Shown here piece by piece: positions 48,089-57,465 of a stretch of DNA of 64,000 bases (position 1 is the first letter of the stretch; every line of letters begins with the position of its first letter). Location: assembly GCF_003610295.1 (NCBI RefSeq), contig NZ_RAPV01000001.1, positions 5,022,001 to 5,086,000 on the forward strand. The letters run 5' to 3'. This DNA is from Paraburkholderia sp. BL23I1N1. Lineage in GTDB: Bacteria; Pseudomonadota; Gammaproteobacteria; Burkholderiales; Burkholderiaceae. The notes under the pieces were generated by a model. It was not told the DNA's origin. It made no database searches and worked only from the letters and a program-made list of their open reading frames with translations. A program made the translations under genes and the position numbers.

Positions 48089-49327
48089 TCAAATCCATTC
48101 CCCATAACTCCGGGGTGAAAACACAAAACTGACTACGATCATGGCGGCAACGCTTGCAGCCAGCATGATCCAGGCGGCCGCGAAGCTGCCGCTCCAACCC
48201 CGAACAACCCCGGCAATAATGGGTGCAATAGCTGCCACAACGAACCCGACACCTTGAGTAAACGCGACGAGCTTGCCAGCAACGCTGTGGTGCGCGGCGT
48301 GATCCATCGCGGTAACGAGGGTCAATGAAAAAGTCCCGCCGAGCCCGGCGCCGGCGATGCCCACCCATAGCAACGGCGCAGCATCGGGGCAGACAGTCAA
48401 TCCGAGCAAGCCGGCCAATTGCGCGGACAAGCCAAGAATCAACCACGGCCTCCGATCACGAAACCGCGCAGCGGCAAGCGGCAAAAGCAGAGCCGCCGTG
48501 GCTTGAAAAACGGTCATCCCGGCAAGCAGCGAACCACTTTTCGCCACGCTCAGGCCATGCTGCTGATAGAAAGCGGGCAACCAGGCAACGAGACTCGTAT
48601 ATCCCCCGTTGACGATCCCGAAGTACAACCCAAGCGTCCACGCGCGCCGCTTGCGCCAAAGCGATAAAGCCACCGCGTCCACTGGAGCCGCGTGTACCGT
48701 GGCGCCGTTCGAAGGTCCGCGATTCAAGCCCAGCCAGCACAGCAGGGCGACAAAAGCAGGAATCGCCCACACGGCGAGGCCCGCATGCCACGACCCCATC
48801 GTGCTGCTGACCCACGGGCTCACACTCGCGCCGAAGCCGCCGCCACCCATGATCGATGCCGAGAAAACGCCCATCGCCAACGGCACGCGTGCAGGAAAGC
48901 GCTGCTTCATGACCGCGGGCAGCAGGGCCTGGATTGCCGCGACGCCGACGCCGGCGAGCGCCGCCGTCGCAAGGAGCGCGGCGCCGCTGGTGGTCGACCA
49001 GCGTGCGCCGCAAGCAAGCGCGATCGCCAGCAAACCGAGTGCAACGCCGCGCGTTTCACCGATCAGCCGGGTCAGCGCACCGGCGCCGAATGCGCCGATG
49101 CCCATCGCGACGACCGGCAGGCTGGTGAGGAACGAGGCGCCGGAAAAGCTTAGCCCCGTTGCCGCGCGGATCGTGGTCATCAATGGACTGATCGACGTCA
49201 GCAAGGGCCGCAGATTGACGCCGATCACGACAATCGCGCCCAGCCATAGCGCGTCCCGCCACGTGAGCGCGTGGGATGCGTTGTTGGCGTGGGTTTGAAT
49301 CGGATTGGCGCTGGAGGGTGAATTCAC
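48089..49327 (-). CDS. CynX/NimT-family MFS transporter
   Basis: A 12-span major facilitator protein, 412 residues from the GTG at 49327. It begins with LWLGAIVVIGVNLRPLLTSISPLM, the signature of the CynX/NimT group (cyanate or 2-nitroimidazole transport family). The start is uncertain: a TTG at 49483 would put the N-terminus into the palindromic operator and add 52 non-membrane residues. It is divergent from a GntR regulator that is likely to repress it. Its substrate cannot be told from the sequence. Confidence 0.82.
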   Translation of the reverse strand: MNSPSSANPIQTHANNASHALTWRDALWLGAIVVIGVNLRPLLTSISPLMTTIRAATGLSFSGASFLTSLPVVAMGIGAFGAGALTRLIGETRGVALGLLAIALACGARWSTTSGAALLATAALAGVGVAAIQALLPAVMKQRFPARVPLAMGVFSASIMGGGGFGASVSPWVSSTMGSWHAGLAVWAIPAFVALLCWLGLNRGPSNGATVHAAPVDAVALSLWRKRRAWTLGLYFGIVNGGYTSLVAWLPAFYQQHGLSVAKSGSLLAGMTVFQATAALLLPLAAARFRDRRPWLILGLSAQLAGLLGLTVCPDAAPLLWVGIAGAGLGGTFSLTLVTAMDHAAHHSVAGKLVAFTQGVGFVVAAIAPIIAGVVRGWSGSFAAAWIMLAASVAAMIVVSFVFSPRSYGEWI

Positions 49328-49475
49328 AATAAACCTGGAGGCGAGAGTGGGCGACGCCTTGCGAACGGATGCGAGCGGTTGCGAGCAGTTACGAAGGGGA
49401 AGACGATGCTGCGCGACCGATAGCAAGACGGCTAACGAGCCTCGAACAGGGTGGAAAAGACCGTACGAGACTATT

Positions 49476-49510
49476 TTGGTCAACCATAATAACTAAAAAT
49501 GGTTAACTAT
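49476..49510. promoter_or_regulatory. Palindromic operator between the CynX-type transporter and GntR gene
   Basis: TTGGTCAACCAT at 49476-49487 and ATGGTTAACTAT at 49499-49510 are inverted copies (9 of 12 match). The cores TGGTCAACCA and TGGTTAACTA resemble the TGGT-ACCA half-sites of FadR-type GntR regulators. They sit in an AT-rich 220-base divergent promoter region, so the adjacent GntR protein probably binds here. Confidence 0.6.
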
Positions 49511-49546
49511 TTTAATGATGCCCGGTATAAGAAGGAGTACCGGCGG

Positions 49547-50356
49547 ATGGCGTCCACCAGCGCGCGTCGTTACAATGCCGGGCGATATCGCTTCATTTCC
49601 ATCACTGAACTCATGGCCTCACGTTCCTCGCGTACGCCGTCCGCCGACGCCGACCTACCCATCCGCAGCGCGCCCGAAGACGACGCGATCAGCGTCGAGG
49701 AGCGCATTTACGCGTCGATTACTGCGGCATTGTTGCGAGGCCGTCTGCGGCCGGGCGCGCAACTGGTCGAACGCGATCTCGCGGCCGCATTCGGCTGCAC
49801 GCGCGGCGCGTTGCGCAAGGTGCTCGCGCGGCTGGGGTTCGAGGGCAAGCTGGTGCTCGAGGCAAATCGCGGCGCGTTCGTGCCGTCGCCATCGGAAGAG
49901 GACATTCGTCAGGTGTATCGCGCCCGGCAGATTGTCGAGGCGGGCATTGTCGCGGCTTTGTGCGGGAGTTTGAGTGCGGCTCACAAGCGCCGCCTGCGCG
50001 CCCATGTGCGCAGTGAGGAGAAGGCGTCACGCACCGGCGCAGTAGAAGATTCCGTGCGGCTCGCGGGCCAGTTTCATGTGTTGTTGACGGAGCTGGCGGG
50101 CGGTACGGAATTACTCGGCCTGGTTGGGCAACTTGTCGCGAAGACCGAGTTGTACAAGGCGTTATTCGACCCGTCGAAGGGATCGACCTGCTCCGCGGAC
50201 GAGCACATGCAGATTATCGAAGCGCTCGATGCGGGAGAGCTGCATGCGGCCCTGGCGGCGATGCGCGAGCATCTGTCGGAGCTGGAGGAGCGGGTGGTCG
50301 AGCAGGTGCGGAAAAGCGCCGCCGGAGAGGATCTCGGTGCGGTGTTCGGGATGTAG
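49547..50356 (+). CDS. GntR-family regulator with FCD domain
   Basis: A 269-residue GntR/FadR-subfamily protein. The winged helix covers LLRGRLRPGAQLVERDLAAAFGCTRGALRKVLARL and the FCD effector domain has YRARQIVEAGIVAALCG and DEHMQIIEALDAGELHAALAAMREHL, with conserved metal-binding His residues. AAGGAG lies 10 bases before the ATG at 49547; the ATG at 49499 lies inside the operator and ATG 49613 is a shorter alternative. It probably represses the divergent transporter and itself. Confidence 0.88.
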   Translation: MASTSARRYNAGRYRFISITELMASRSSRTPSADADLPIRSAPEDDAISVEERIYASITAALLRGRLRPGAQLVERDLAAAFGCTRGALRKVLARLGFEGKLVLEANRGAFVPSPSEEDIRQVYRARQIVEAGIVAALCGSLSAAHKRRLRAHVRSEEKASRTGAVEDSVRLAGQFHVLLTELAGGTELLGLVGQLVAKTELYKALFDPSKGSTCSADEHMQIIEALDAGELHAALAAMREHLSELEERVVEQVRKSAAGEDLGAVFGM

Positions 50357-50530
50357 AGCGGGAGGGCAACTCGGGAGGGGCAATTCGTGCGACGCCGCAG
50401 CGCGCCGCTCAGGCTCGAGTCGTCGAGTCAAGCCGGAGAAGGCGCGTGGAAGGCTTCGCGAACAACAAGAAAAACGAACCGCAATGGGCCACGCAATGAC
50501 CGTCAAGAAGCGGTCAGCGTGCCGCCAGCC

Positions 50531-50809
50531 TTAACGGCGACGGAATTGCGAATTGCGTGCGCCGCCACCACCACCACCGGTAGCGCGCTCGTCTTTGTGA
50601 CGGAAGTTGATCCGGCCTTTGGTCAGATCGTAAACCGACAGTTCCAGCGTGACGCGGTCGCCCGCGAGAATACGGATATGGTTCTTGCGCATGCGTCCGG
50701 ACGCGTAAGCGCCAACCACGACGCCGTTGTCGAGCGTCACGCGGTAACGGCTATCCGGAAGTACTTCGTCGACGATACCGTCAAGTTCAAGCAGTTCTTC
50801 TTTCGCCAT
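50531..50809 (-). CDS. infA: Translation initiation factor IF-1, second copy
   Basis: A 92-residue S1-fold protein. [45 protein letters not shown] and [14 protein letters not shown] match IF-1, which binds the A site of the 30S subunit. A glycine-rich basic tail, [17 protein letters not shown], is longer than in standard IF-1 (72 residues). Burkholderiales often carry such an additional infA outside the ribosomal protein operon; it may act under cold or stress. It is a single-gene unit. Confidence 0.9.
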   Translation of the reverse strand: MAKEELLELDGIVDEVLPDSRYRVTLDNGVVVGAYASGRMRKNHIRILAGDRVTLELSVYDLTKGRINFRHKDERATGGGGGGARNSQFRRR

Positions 50810-50939
50810 GCATAACTCCTGGTCGATGGGATAAGTGGGTGTTGGCCGTGCAACTAAGCCCGGCGCAACATCTGATACGGTTGACAGTTGGCTTTCAGGC
50901 CAGCTGCTGCGGCACCAGCGGATTCGCCGATAGTACCGC

Positions 50940-51221
50940 TCAAAGATCGGCGACGGACTGGCCGTCTACACGGCCGTCGATCAATTGCTCGGCGTGGGCC
51001 ATGCACGCAATGCGCGCCTTGCCCGTGCCGTCGAACGGAAACAGATACTGCAGACGGAACACACGCCCGTCGGCTGCCGGATTGGCGCCCACGCGGCAAA
51101 TGCGTACCGACGCGTCGTAGCCTGCGTCCGGATTGCGGCCCGTCTGACCGTCCGTCGGGCGGCGCGGATAGACGAGCGGGTGAATTTCGTAACCCTTGTA
51201 CGTCTTGACAACTGAATTCAT
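50940..51221 (-). CDS. Conserved hypothetical protein of Burkholderia type
   Basis: A 93-residue soluble protein starting [20 protein letters not shown] and ending [18 protein letters not shown]. The N-terminal [14 protein letters not shown] and the C-terminal [17 protein letters not shown] look like a conserved pair of motifs that I associate with small Burkholderia proteins. No function is known to me. It lies 130 bases upstream of infA on the same strand and could share its expression. Confidence 0.7.
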   Translation of the reverse strand: MNSVVKTYKGYEIHPLVYPRRPTDGQTGRNPDAGYDASVRICRVGANPAADGRVFRLQYLFPFDGTGKARIACMAHAEQLIDGRVDGQSVADL

Positions 51222-51771
51222 GAAGCACGTGTCCTGTATTACGTGGTCCCCGTGTCACGCGTGTTACGCGCGGCACGACAGGCCGGGCAGCGCAGCACCT
51301 GAGGGCGCGCCGCCATGGAAAAAGGTTGGCACAGGCCCGATGGCAAGGGCATGAGCGCGGCCCCGCAAAATCGCGGATTCGATGGAGAAGAAACGCGCTG
51401 ATGTCGCGCGGACATCGGGCGCGTAAAAGCTGAACAACTCAGCTGCACAACTCGCGACGGCGAATGCAGGCGGCGCATTGCCGGAGTGACGGGATCGCCG
51501 GCAGGCAGCGGTCGAACAGTCGGGGGTGGTGCGGAGACGCCGATTGATACTGTGCTTGATGCCGGTGTTGCGGAAGCGGAATACAGCTATTCCAATATGA
51601 TGCACTAAATGGGGCTAATTGGATAGCAAAAACTTCCGCGCGCGGGCAAACCGCCCAGCCGGCGGGGGGGTGGGCAAGAAAAAATTGCCGCGAACGGCGC
51701 GCCGGGGTGTGACCGGCACGCCGTGCGTGAGATGGCGCAGTGACGCCGAAGGCGAAGGTGACGGCGGGGCG
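51222..51771. other. Intergenic region without a supported gene
   Basis: About 550 bases in which all frames have the composition of random GC-rich sequence. Around 51,640-51,700 a run of seven G and several GC-rich inverted stretches occur. No RNA, repeat or operator could be recognised. Confidence 0.35.
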
Positions 51772-51990
51772 TCAGCGGGTGGTCTCGGCGACGCGCTTCT
51801 GCAACTCGCGTGTAGCCGCGAGCGGGATGCGCGCATCGTCCCAGCCGGCCAGCCATTCGACCTCCTTCGACGTAAAAATTTGCCCGTGATTGCGCAGCGT
51901 GTATTGCAACGAATCGATGATGTGATTGCGAATGATTTCCGGCGTGCCGTCGTCATCCAGCACGGCGCGAAACGCTTCGAGCGTGGCCAT
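51772..51990 (-). CDS. Hypothetical small protein
   Basis: A 72-residue protein starting MATLEAFRAVLDDDGTPEII, behind GGAGCAACAG. It contains a helical segment RNHIIDSLQYTLRNHGQIFT and WLAGWDDARIPLAATRELQKRV. No domain is recognised. It is divergent from the DauR-like regulator gene across a 360-base gap that holds an AT-rich patch at 52,014-52,038. Confidence 0.55.
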   Translation of the reverse strand: MATLEAFRAVLDDDGTPEIIRNHIIDSLQYTLRNHGQIFTSKEVEWLAGWDDARIPLAATRELQKRVAETTR

Positions 51991-52349
51991 CTGTTGCTCC
52001 GTGAAAGTGTCGATTCTTTTATCGCACGAAAAAAATACGCCTGCCACGCGGACAAAAATCGTTCGGTGCGGATGCAACAACTGGAACGCCTGGGCCGCAT
52101 GCGATCGAGCGCCCATTAAAGCCCGGGGCGCGATGCGGCCCCGCAATAAAATGGCCGCTGCGCTGTCGTCATGCTGTCGTTATGCCGTCGGGCTCACCGC
52201 TGACCATTGGGGTCGTTACAATGGCGAGTTGCAGGGCCTGGCTGCCCGGCATGGTTGTGCTTACCTCGCTTGCCCCCATAACCTCGGCGCCCCTATCGGC
52301 TCATCTGGGCGAAAGCGGCGCCGCATCCCTCGAACACTGCGATTTCTTG

Positions 52350-52994
52350 ATGCGCAAGACAACCGTCTCTCCTGTGAAAGACCTGCTGCTGGACCGCTAC
52401 GCTCCCATCGCGGACGGCATTGCGGCGCTGTTCTATCCGTGTGCCGAAGTCGTGATTCACGACCTGCGCGATCAGACCATCGCGTATCTCGTGAATAACC
52501 TGTCGAAGCTTGAAGTCGGCGGCCCTTCGGTGCTCGATGAAATCCACTACGCGGCACGCGGCCGGACGATCGGGCCGTACGAGAAGCTGAATTGGGACGG
52601 CCGTCGCATGCGCTGCGTGAGCAACATCCTGTTCGACGACGACGGCAAGCCTGCCGGCATGCTCTGCGTCAACTTCAACATCGCGGTGTTCGAAGATGTG
52701 CGCTCCACGCTCGATCTGTTCATCAAGGGCGGCAATCTGACGGACGCGCCCGCGGAGGAACTGTTCCGCGACGACTGGCAGGACCGCATCAACACGTTTC
52801 TGCACACCTGGCTGCGTGAGCGGCAAATCGGCATCAATGCGCTCACGCGCGAACACAAGCGGGAAATCGTCGAGGCGCTGCATGCGCAAGGCGCGTTTCG
52901 CGGACGCAGTTCCGCGAACTACGTGGCCGCCGTGCTGACGATGGGGCGCGCCACCGTCTACAAGATTCTCAAGCAGATGAAAGAGGGCGGCTGA
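52350..52994 (+). CDS. DauR/YheO-type PAS-helix-turn-helix regulator
   Basis: A 214-residue protein with a YheO-like PAS domain (YAPIADGIAALFYPCAEVVIHDL, then GPYEKLNWDGRRMRCVSNILFDDDG) and a C-terminal helix-turn-helix (REIVEALHAQGAFRGRSSANYVAAVLTMGRATVYKILKQM). This is the DauR layout; DauR of Pseudomonas controls D-arginine use, and others control amino acid or amine genes. The ATG at 52350 is supported by the family N-terminus; the extension to 52182 is not. Its targets here are unclear. Confidence 0.85.
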   Translation: MRKTTVSPVKDLLLDRYAPIADGIAALFYPCAEVVIHDLRDQTIAYLVNNLSKLEVGGPSVLDEIHYAARGRTIGPYEKLNWDGRRMRCVSNILFDDDGKPAGMLCVNFNIAVFEDVRSTLDLFIKGGNLTDAPAEELFRDDWQDRINTFLHTWLRERQIGINALTREHKREIVEALHAQGAFRGRSSANYVAAVLTMGRATVYKILKQMKEGG

Positions 52995-53094
52995 CGGTTT
53001 TCAGATCGCGGCTCAGTGCTGCCCGCCGCGGGTCCAGGCACTGAGCCGATGCGCCCGCGAAAATGAGGCCGGGCTGCGGGCTGAATCGCCGCGT

Positions 53095-53889
53095 TCAGCT
53101 ATGCAGTCCCATTTTGCCGCTCGCCATGGCAGCGAGGCGAACCACGAGCCCGCGAGGAAGCCACCGTGACAGCCAGGTCGCGGCTCGCACGCTGCTCCGC
53201 CCGGGATAGGCGACTGCTTTTCTTTTGTCGAAGGCTTTGAGGGTTTCCTGAACAACCGACTCAGAGCTGTCCATGTCGCGCGGCGACACATTGGTCGACA
53301 CACCGTCGAAGAAACTCGTTGCCGTGGGGCCCGGACAAGCGGCCATCACGTGAACGCCCGTGCCGACCAGTTCAAATTGCAGCGCCTCACTGAAGAGCAG
53401 CACGAAAGCCTTGGTCGCTGCGTACGTGGCCATATGCGGGAGAGGCTGAAAGCTCGCGTTGGACGCGAGGTTGATGATGCCGCCTCTGCCGCGTTTCGCC
53501 ATCTCGCTGCCAAACTGATGACTGAGCGCGACGAGCGCCTGAACGTTGACCTGAATCTGCGACTGTTCTTTCGCTGGGTCGTGCGAGAGAAAGCTGCCAG
53601 TCAGACCCAAACCCGCATTGTTGATTAGCAGATCTACCTGAACGCCGCGGCGCTCGAGTTCCGCGCCAATCTGGAGCGCGGCGTCAGGGCGGCTCAAATC
53701 GGTATTGAGCGCCACGGCCTCTACGCCGTATCGTGACGAAAGCCCTTCCGCCAGGGCCTGCAAGGTGTCACCCGAGCGGGCGACTAACACAAGGTTCATG
53801 CCGCGCGCGGCCAGTGTCTCCGCAAAGACCTTGCCGAGTCCTTTGGAGGCGCCGGTAATCAGGGCGGTCGAGCCGCGATAAACAAGCAT
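53095..53889 (-). CDS. SDR family short-chain dehydrogenase
   Basis: A 264-residue SDR. The loop TGASKGLG is at about 13-20, NNAG near 90-93 and the catalytic YAATKAF motif in the middle. The C-terminus is rich in Arg and Leu (WLSRWLPRGLVVRLAAMASG), as in the DltE/YqjQ-like SDR branch that may associate with the membrane. AGGAGCAGAAA precedes the ATG. The substrate is unknown. Confidence 0.85.
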   Translation of the reverse strand: MLVYRGSTALITGASKGLGKVFAETLAARGMNLVLVARSGDTLQALAEGLSSRYGVEAVALNTDLSRPDAALQIGAELERRGVQVDLLINNAGLGLTGSFLSHDPAKEQSQIQVNVQALVALSHQFGSEMAKRGRGGIINLASNASFQPLPHMATYAATKAFVLLFSEALQFELVGTGVHVMAACPGPTATSFFDGVSTNVSPRDMDSSESVVQETLKAFDKRKAVAYPGRSSVRAATWLSRWLPRGLVVRLAAMASGKMGLHS

Positions 53890-54135
53890 TTTCTGCTCCT
53901 TGCTGCGGGGTGAACCTGCACTAGCGTTGCGTGCGCCATCTGAGGTTGCCGGTGATACGCATGACTTGATGCGAACACCGGACTTCCTTCAGGCGTGCCG
54001 CATTGTGCGAGGTGGAGCGTGATTTGATAATTGGGGTGTCTTTTGAATCATTTTCAAAAGAAATGGAAATATCGAGGGCCGCCGCGCGACCGCGCGTAGC
54101 GCCCACTCAATACCGACGTAACGAGACTTTCTGTC

Positions 54136-54540
54136 TCACCACTGCATTGCGGTGTCGATCCGCGTTCCCCGTTTGATGAACAGGGTGACCGGCGTTTTCT
54201 CGCAGATTTCGGCAAGGCGGGTCCGCTGGCTATCGCCGAGAGGGCCTTCGACAGATACGGTGCGCCGAATGTATTGACCGCCGTCGCGCTCGATGTGCAA
54301 TTCCGTAGCGACCTTGATCCGTTCGCCCGGCCATGCTTTCTTCTGCATGTACATTCTGAGCGTGGCAGCGGTGCATGCCGCGAGACCCGAGAGCACGAAT
54401 TCGAAGGGGGCGGGGCCGCTGTCCTGCCCGCCTTCGCGCGGCCCTTCGTCACCGAGCAGGCTGTGCGTGCCCGCGTCGATCTGAACGAGATAGTTCGGCG
54501 AATCTGCGTCTGAGATGGCGGTAGCGATCGCGAGAGTCAT
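54136..54540 (-). CDS. OsmC family hydroperoxide-response protein
   Basis: A 134-residue OsmC/Ohr-family protein starting MTLAIATAISDADSPNYLVQ. The motif APFEFVLSGLAACTAATLRMYMQKK carries the peroxidatic Cys in ACTAATL, and the second conserved Cys lies near the C-terminus in EICEKTPV. These proteins reduce organic hydroperoxides using lipoylated partners. ATG 54540 is favoured over ATG 54543, which is only three bases from GAGG. It lies alone between two minus-strand genes. Confidence 0.87.
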   Translation of the reverse strand: MTLAIATAISDADSPNYLVQIDAGTHSLLGDEGPREGGQDSGPAPFEFVLSGLAACTAATLRMYMQKKAWPGERIKVATELHIERDGGQYIRRTVSVEGPLGDSQRTRLAEICEKTPVTLFIKRGTRIDTAMQW

Positions 54541-54735
54541 CATGGTCCTCACTGGTGTCACGAGGGCGTGACGTTGTTTTGCGGGTCCAACCCGGGCATG
54601 GGTGGGTCCGGGAGGCTGCATGACGTGGCTGTTGCCGCGTGTGCGCCTCATCGTTCCATGTGAGGATACCTCGCGCCATCTACCGGTGTCATAGACCCCC
54701 CGTCTACGCGCTTCGAGCAGATCGACGACAACACA

Positions 54736-55173
54736 TCAGCTCGGCTTGTTCGCACCGCCTTCGGTCAGAGCGCGCAGGCGTTCTTCCTGAGCCCGCAGTT
54801 CAGGAGTCAGTTCCTCGCCGAAATCTTCGGCGGAGAAGAGCGGGCGAATTTCGATGTCGGAGTCGACTTCCATCGGATTGGGGCAGCGCTTCACCCATTC
54901 GACCGCTTCTTCCATCGACTTGACCTGCCACAGCCAGTAGCCCGCGACGAGCTCCTTGGTCTCCGTGAATGGTCCATCGATCACGGTTCGCTGGCTGCCC
55001 GAGAAGCGCACCCGTTTGCCCTTGGCACTCGGATGCAAGCCTTCGCCCGCGAGCATCACGCCTGCCTTGACGAGTTCTTCATTGAACTTGCCCATTGCGG
55101 TAAGCAGTTCCGTGCTCGGCATCTTGCCGGCCTCTGACTGACTCGTTGCCTTCACCATCACCATGACGCGCAT
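54736..55173 (-). CDS. YCII-related (DGPF domain) protein
   Basis: A 145-residue protein starting MRVMVMVKATSQSEAGKMPS. The segment VIDGPFTETKELVAGYWLWQVKSMEEAVEWVKRCPNP is the DGPF/YCII signature. This family often lies next to ECF sigma factors, but none is present here. GGAGAAGTAGCA precedes the ATG. The catalytic role is not established. Confidence 0.87.
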   Translation of the reverse strand: MRVMVMVKATSQSEAGKMPSTELLTAMGKFNEELVKAGVMLAGEGLHPSAKGKRVRFSGSQRTVIDGPFTETKELVAGYWLWQVKSMEEAVEWVKRCPNPMEVDSDIEIRPLFSAEDFGEELTPELRAQEERLRALTEGGANKPS

Positions 55174-55349
55174 TGCTACTTCTCCTTGAGTGAGTTGTCG
55201 GAACCACGTGGCCTCGATGTTTAATCGGGATCGACGGGTGGCTCTTACTGCTACGACGAACCGGCGTATCCGAAATCGACATCGTACGGCACGCTTCGTT
55301 TCCCTCATGTAGCACTCGACGCGACGAGGTGCCGTTCACCCTGCTTGCC

Positions 55350-55402
55350 TTCATGAAAAATAAGTGTTATTTTTTCATGAAATTAATTTGTGAATTTTTC
55401 AC
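55350..55402. promoter_or_regulatory. Two palindromes upstream of the puu-like genes
   Basis: TTCATGAAAAATAA at 55350-55363 and TTATTTTTTCATGAA at 55367-55381 are inverted arms that match apart from one extra T. A second palindrome, GTGAATTTTTCAC at 55390-55402, ends 12 bases before the start codon of the oxidase gene. The region is very AT-rich for this genome. The XRE/cupin regulator encoded downstream is the likely binding protein. Confidence 0.65.
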
Positions 55403-55414
55403 GGAGCAGTGCCG

Positions 55415-56704
55415 ATGTTCCATCAATCCGCCGAGCACGTCGCGAGTTACTACGCGCGCACCTATCCTGGTCCGATTCCACTGCGTCCGGTTCTGGAGGA
55501 TCACCTGGACACCGAGGTGTTAATCGTCGGTGCAGGTTTCAGCGGTTTGCACACGGCGTTGCGCCTCGCGCTCGCGGGCAAGCGCGTCACCTTGCTCGAG
55601 GCGAGCCGGGTGGCCTGGGCAGCGTCCGGGCGTAATGGCGGCCAGGCGCTGCTCGGCTGGTCCTGCGATATGCCGCCGCTGGAGGCTGCGCTGGGATTGG
55701 AACGTACCCGCCGGCTATGGGACAGCATGCGCTGGGCCGCTGAGGAGATCCGTGAGCTGCCAGAGCGGCATGGCTTCGATGCTGACTATCGTGCCGGCAG
55801 TCTGTGGGCGGCAGTGCTGCCGCGCCGCGTTGCGCTGCTGCAGGAGGCTCAGCGGCAGGCCGTGGAGAAGTGGGGTTACGACCGGATGCGGTTCATTCCT
55901 CGCGAGGAGATGCCCGAGTGGATTGCGAGCGAGCGTTACCATGCGGCGCTCTACGATCCCGAGGCGGGGCATCTGAATCCGCTGAAGCTGGCCCAAGGCC
56001 TCGCGGCGGCGATCGAGCAGGCCGGTGGACGCATCTTCGAGCAGAGCCGGGTGCTGGACTACCGCGACACGCCAAGCGGTTATGTCGCGCGTACCGACAA
56101 AGGCGACGTGCGCGCGGACACGCTGGTGCTCGCCTGCAACGCGTATATCGACCGCCTCGATCGCACACTTTCGAGGCGCATGCTGCCGGTCGGCACGTAT
56201 CAGGTAGCCACGTCGCCGCTGCAGCCGGACGTGGCTCGTTCGCTGCTGCCACGCAACAGCTGTGTGATCGACAATCAGTTCGTTCCCGACTACTTTCGCC
56301 TCAGTCCTGACAACCGCCTGCTATTCGGCGGCGGCTGCACGTACGCGGGCGGCATTCCAAAAGATATTGTGGCCGCCACCCGGCCCTACCTGGAACGGGC
56401 GTTCCCGCAATTGCGCGGGGTGGAACTGGAGTTTGCCTGGGGCGGGCATATCGATATCAGCATGAAACGCACGCCGGACATTGGCCGGGATGGCGAGCGC
56501 TACTGGCTGCAAGGATTTTCGGGGCATGGCGTGCTTCCCACGCTCACCGCAGCCCGCGCGGTCGCCGACGCGATCCTCGGTGACGACGAATTGCTGGATC
56601 TGTATCAGTCCATCGACAACCCACGTTTTCCCGGCGGAGCGCTGATGGCAGCGCCGCTGGAGGTCATGGGCAAGACCTGGTATCGTCTGCGCGACAGAGT
56701 CTGA
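55415..56704 (+). CDS. puuB: FAD-dependent amine oxidase, PuuB-like (gamma-glutamylputrescine oxidase)
   Basis: A 429-residue DAO-family flavoprotein. The FAD-binding motif TEVLIVGAGFSGLHTALRLA is near residue 35, ASGRNGGQAL follows at about residue 70, and the C-terminal GGHIDISMKRTPDIGR and LQGFSGHGV are the glutamyl-putrescine oxidase pattern. It oxidises the amine of gamma-glutamylputrescine to the aldehyde, producing hydrogen peroxide. ATG 55415 has GGAG eight bases upstream; GTG 55409 is too close to it. The gene heads puuB-puuR-puuA. Confidence 0.87.
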   Translation: MFHQSAEHVASYYARTYPGPIPLRPVLEDHLDTEVLIVGAGFSGLHTALRLALAGKRVTLLEASRVAWAASGRNGGQALLGWSCDMPPLEAALGLERTRRLWDSMRWAAEEIRELPERHGFDADYRAGSLWAAVLPRRVALLQEAQRQAVEKWGYDRMRFIPREEMPEWIASERYHAALYDPEAGHLNPLKLAQGLAAAIEQAGGRIFEQSRVLDYRDTPSGYVARTDKGDVRADTLVLACNAYIDRLDRTLSRRMLPVGTYQVATSPLQPDVARSLLPRNSCVIDNQFVPDYFRLSPDNRLLFGGGCTYAGGIPKDIVAATRPYLERAFPQLRGVELEFAWGGHIDISMKRTPDIGRDGERYWLQGFSGHGVLPTLTAARAVADAILGDDELLDLYQSIDNPRFPGGALMAAPLEVMGKTWYRLRDRV

Positions 56705-56719
56705 AGGAAGAGGCGGAAG

Positions 56720-57277
56720 ATGAACAAGCAGGAAGAAATTGAAGGCCTCGCGATACTGATTCGGGACCTGCGCAAGCATAAGAAAGTGACGTTGGGCGCA
56801 TTGGCGGAAAAGATCGGCCGCTCGGTGGGATTCCTCTCCCAGATCGAGCGCGGTCTTTCGCGTCCGACCGTGGGCGACCTGACCGCCATCGGCGAGGCGC
56901 TGGGCGTACCCACCACCTATTTTTATAATCTGAGCAAGCCGCGTGCGCTGCCTTGGGTGACCCGGCCGGATGAACGCCGCACCCTCTATTACGCGGAGGG
57001 CGTGACCGACGTGCTGGTGTCGCCGAACATGTCGGCGGGATTCTCGATGCTGGAAAGCCACCTGGCCCCCGGCGCCAGCAGCGGTGATCGACCTTTGAAC
57101 GACAGCGACGAGCAAGGTGGCTTCGTCCTCGAAGGCGAGTTGACCATCTGGCTCGACGACGAGGCGCAGCCGGTGACGCTTGGCCCGAACGACGGCTTCC
57201 AGGTACCGGCGCATGCCCGGTTCCGCTACGCCAATCTCTCCGACGAGCCGACACGGGTGCTTTGGGTGTTCACCTAG
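56720..57277 (+). CDS. puuR: XRE-cupin regulator, PuuR-like
   Basis: A 185-residue regulator with an N-terminal XRE helix-turn-helix (IRDLRKHKKVTLGALAEKIGRSVGFLSQIERGLSRPTVGDL) and a C-terminal cupin with GGFVLEGELTIWLDDEAQPVTLGPNDGFQVPAHARFRY. The order matches PuuR, which represses putrescine genes until putrescine is present. It is 15 bases after puuB. It likely binds the palindromes before puuB. Confidence 0.85.
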   Translation: MNKQEEIEGLAILIRDLRKHKKVTLGALAEKIGRSVGFLSQIERGLSRPTVGDLTAIGEALGVPTTYFYNLSKPRALPWVTRPDERRTLYYAEGVTDVLVSPNMSAGFSMLESHLAPGASSGDRPLNDSDEQGGFVLEGELTIWLDDEAQPVTLGPNDGFQVPAHARFRYANLSDEPTRVLWVFT

Positions 57278-57465
57278 CATTCCGGCCGAGTCTGAACGCA
57301 GCGGGGACGCTGCTTTGGGCAAAAATTCGGATGGCTAATCAATTGTCTCGTGAACGCGACGTCCCGTTATGCAGTCGACTGGCCTGCCTGAGTTTGCCTG
57401 CCTAAGCTTGCGGGCACTTTGAACTTAATTTCAATCATCACCTTTTGCGTGAGAAGGACAACACC

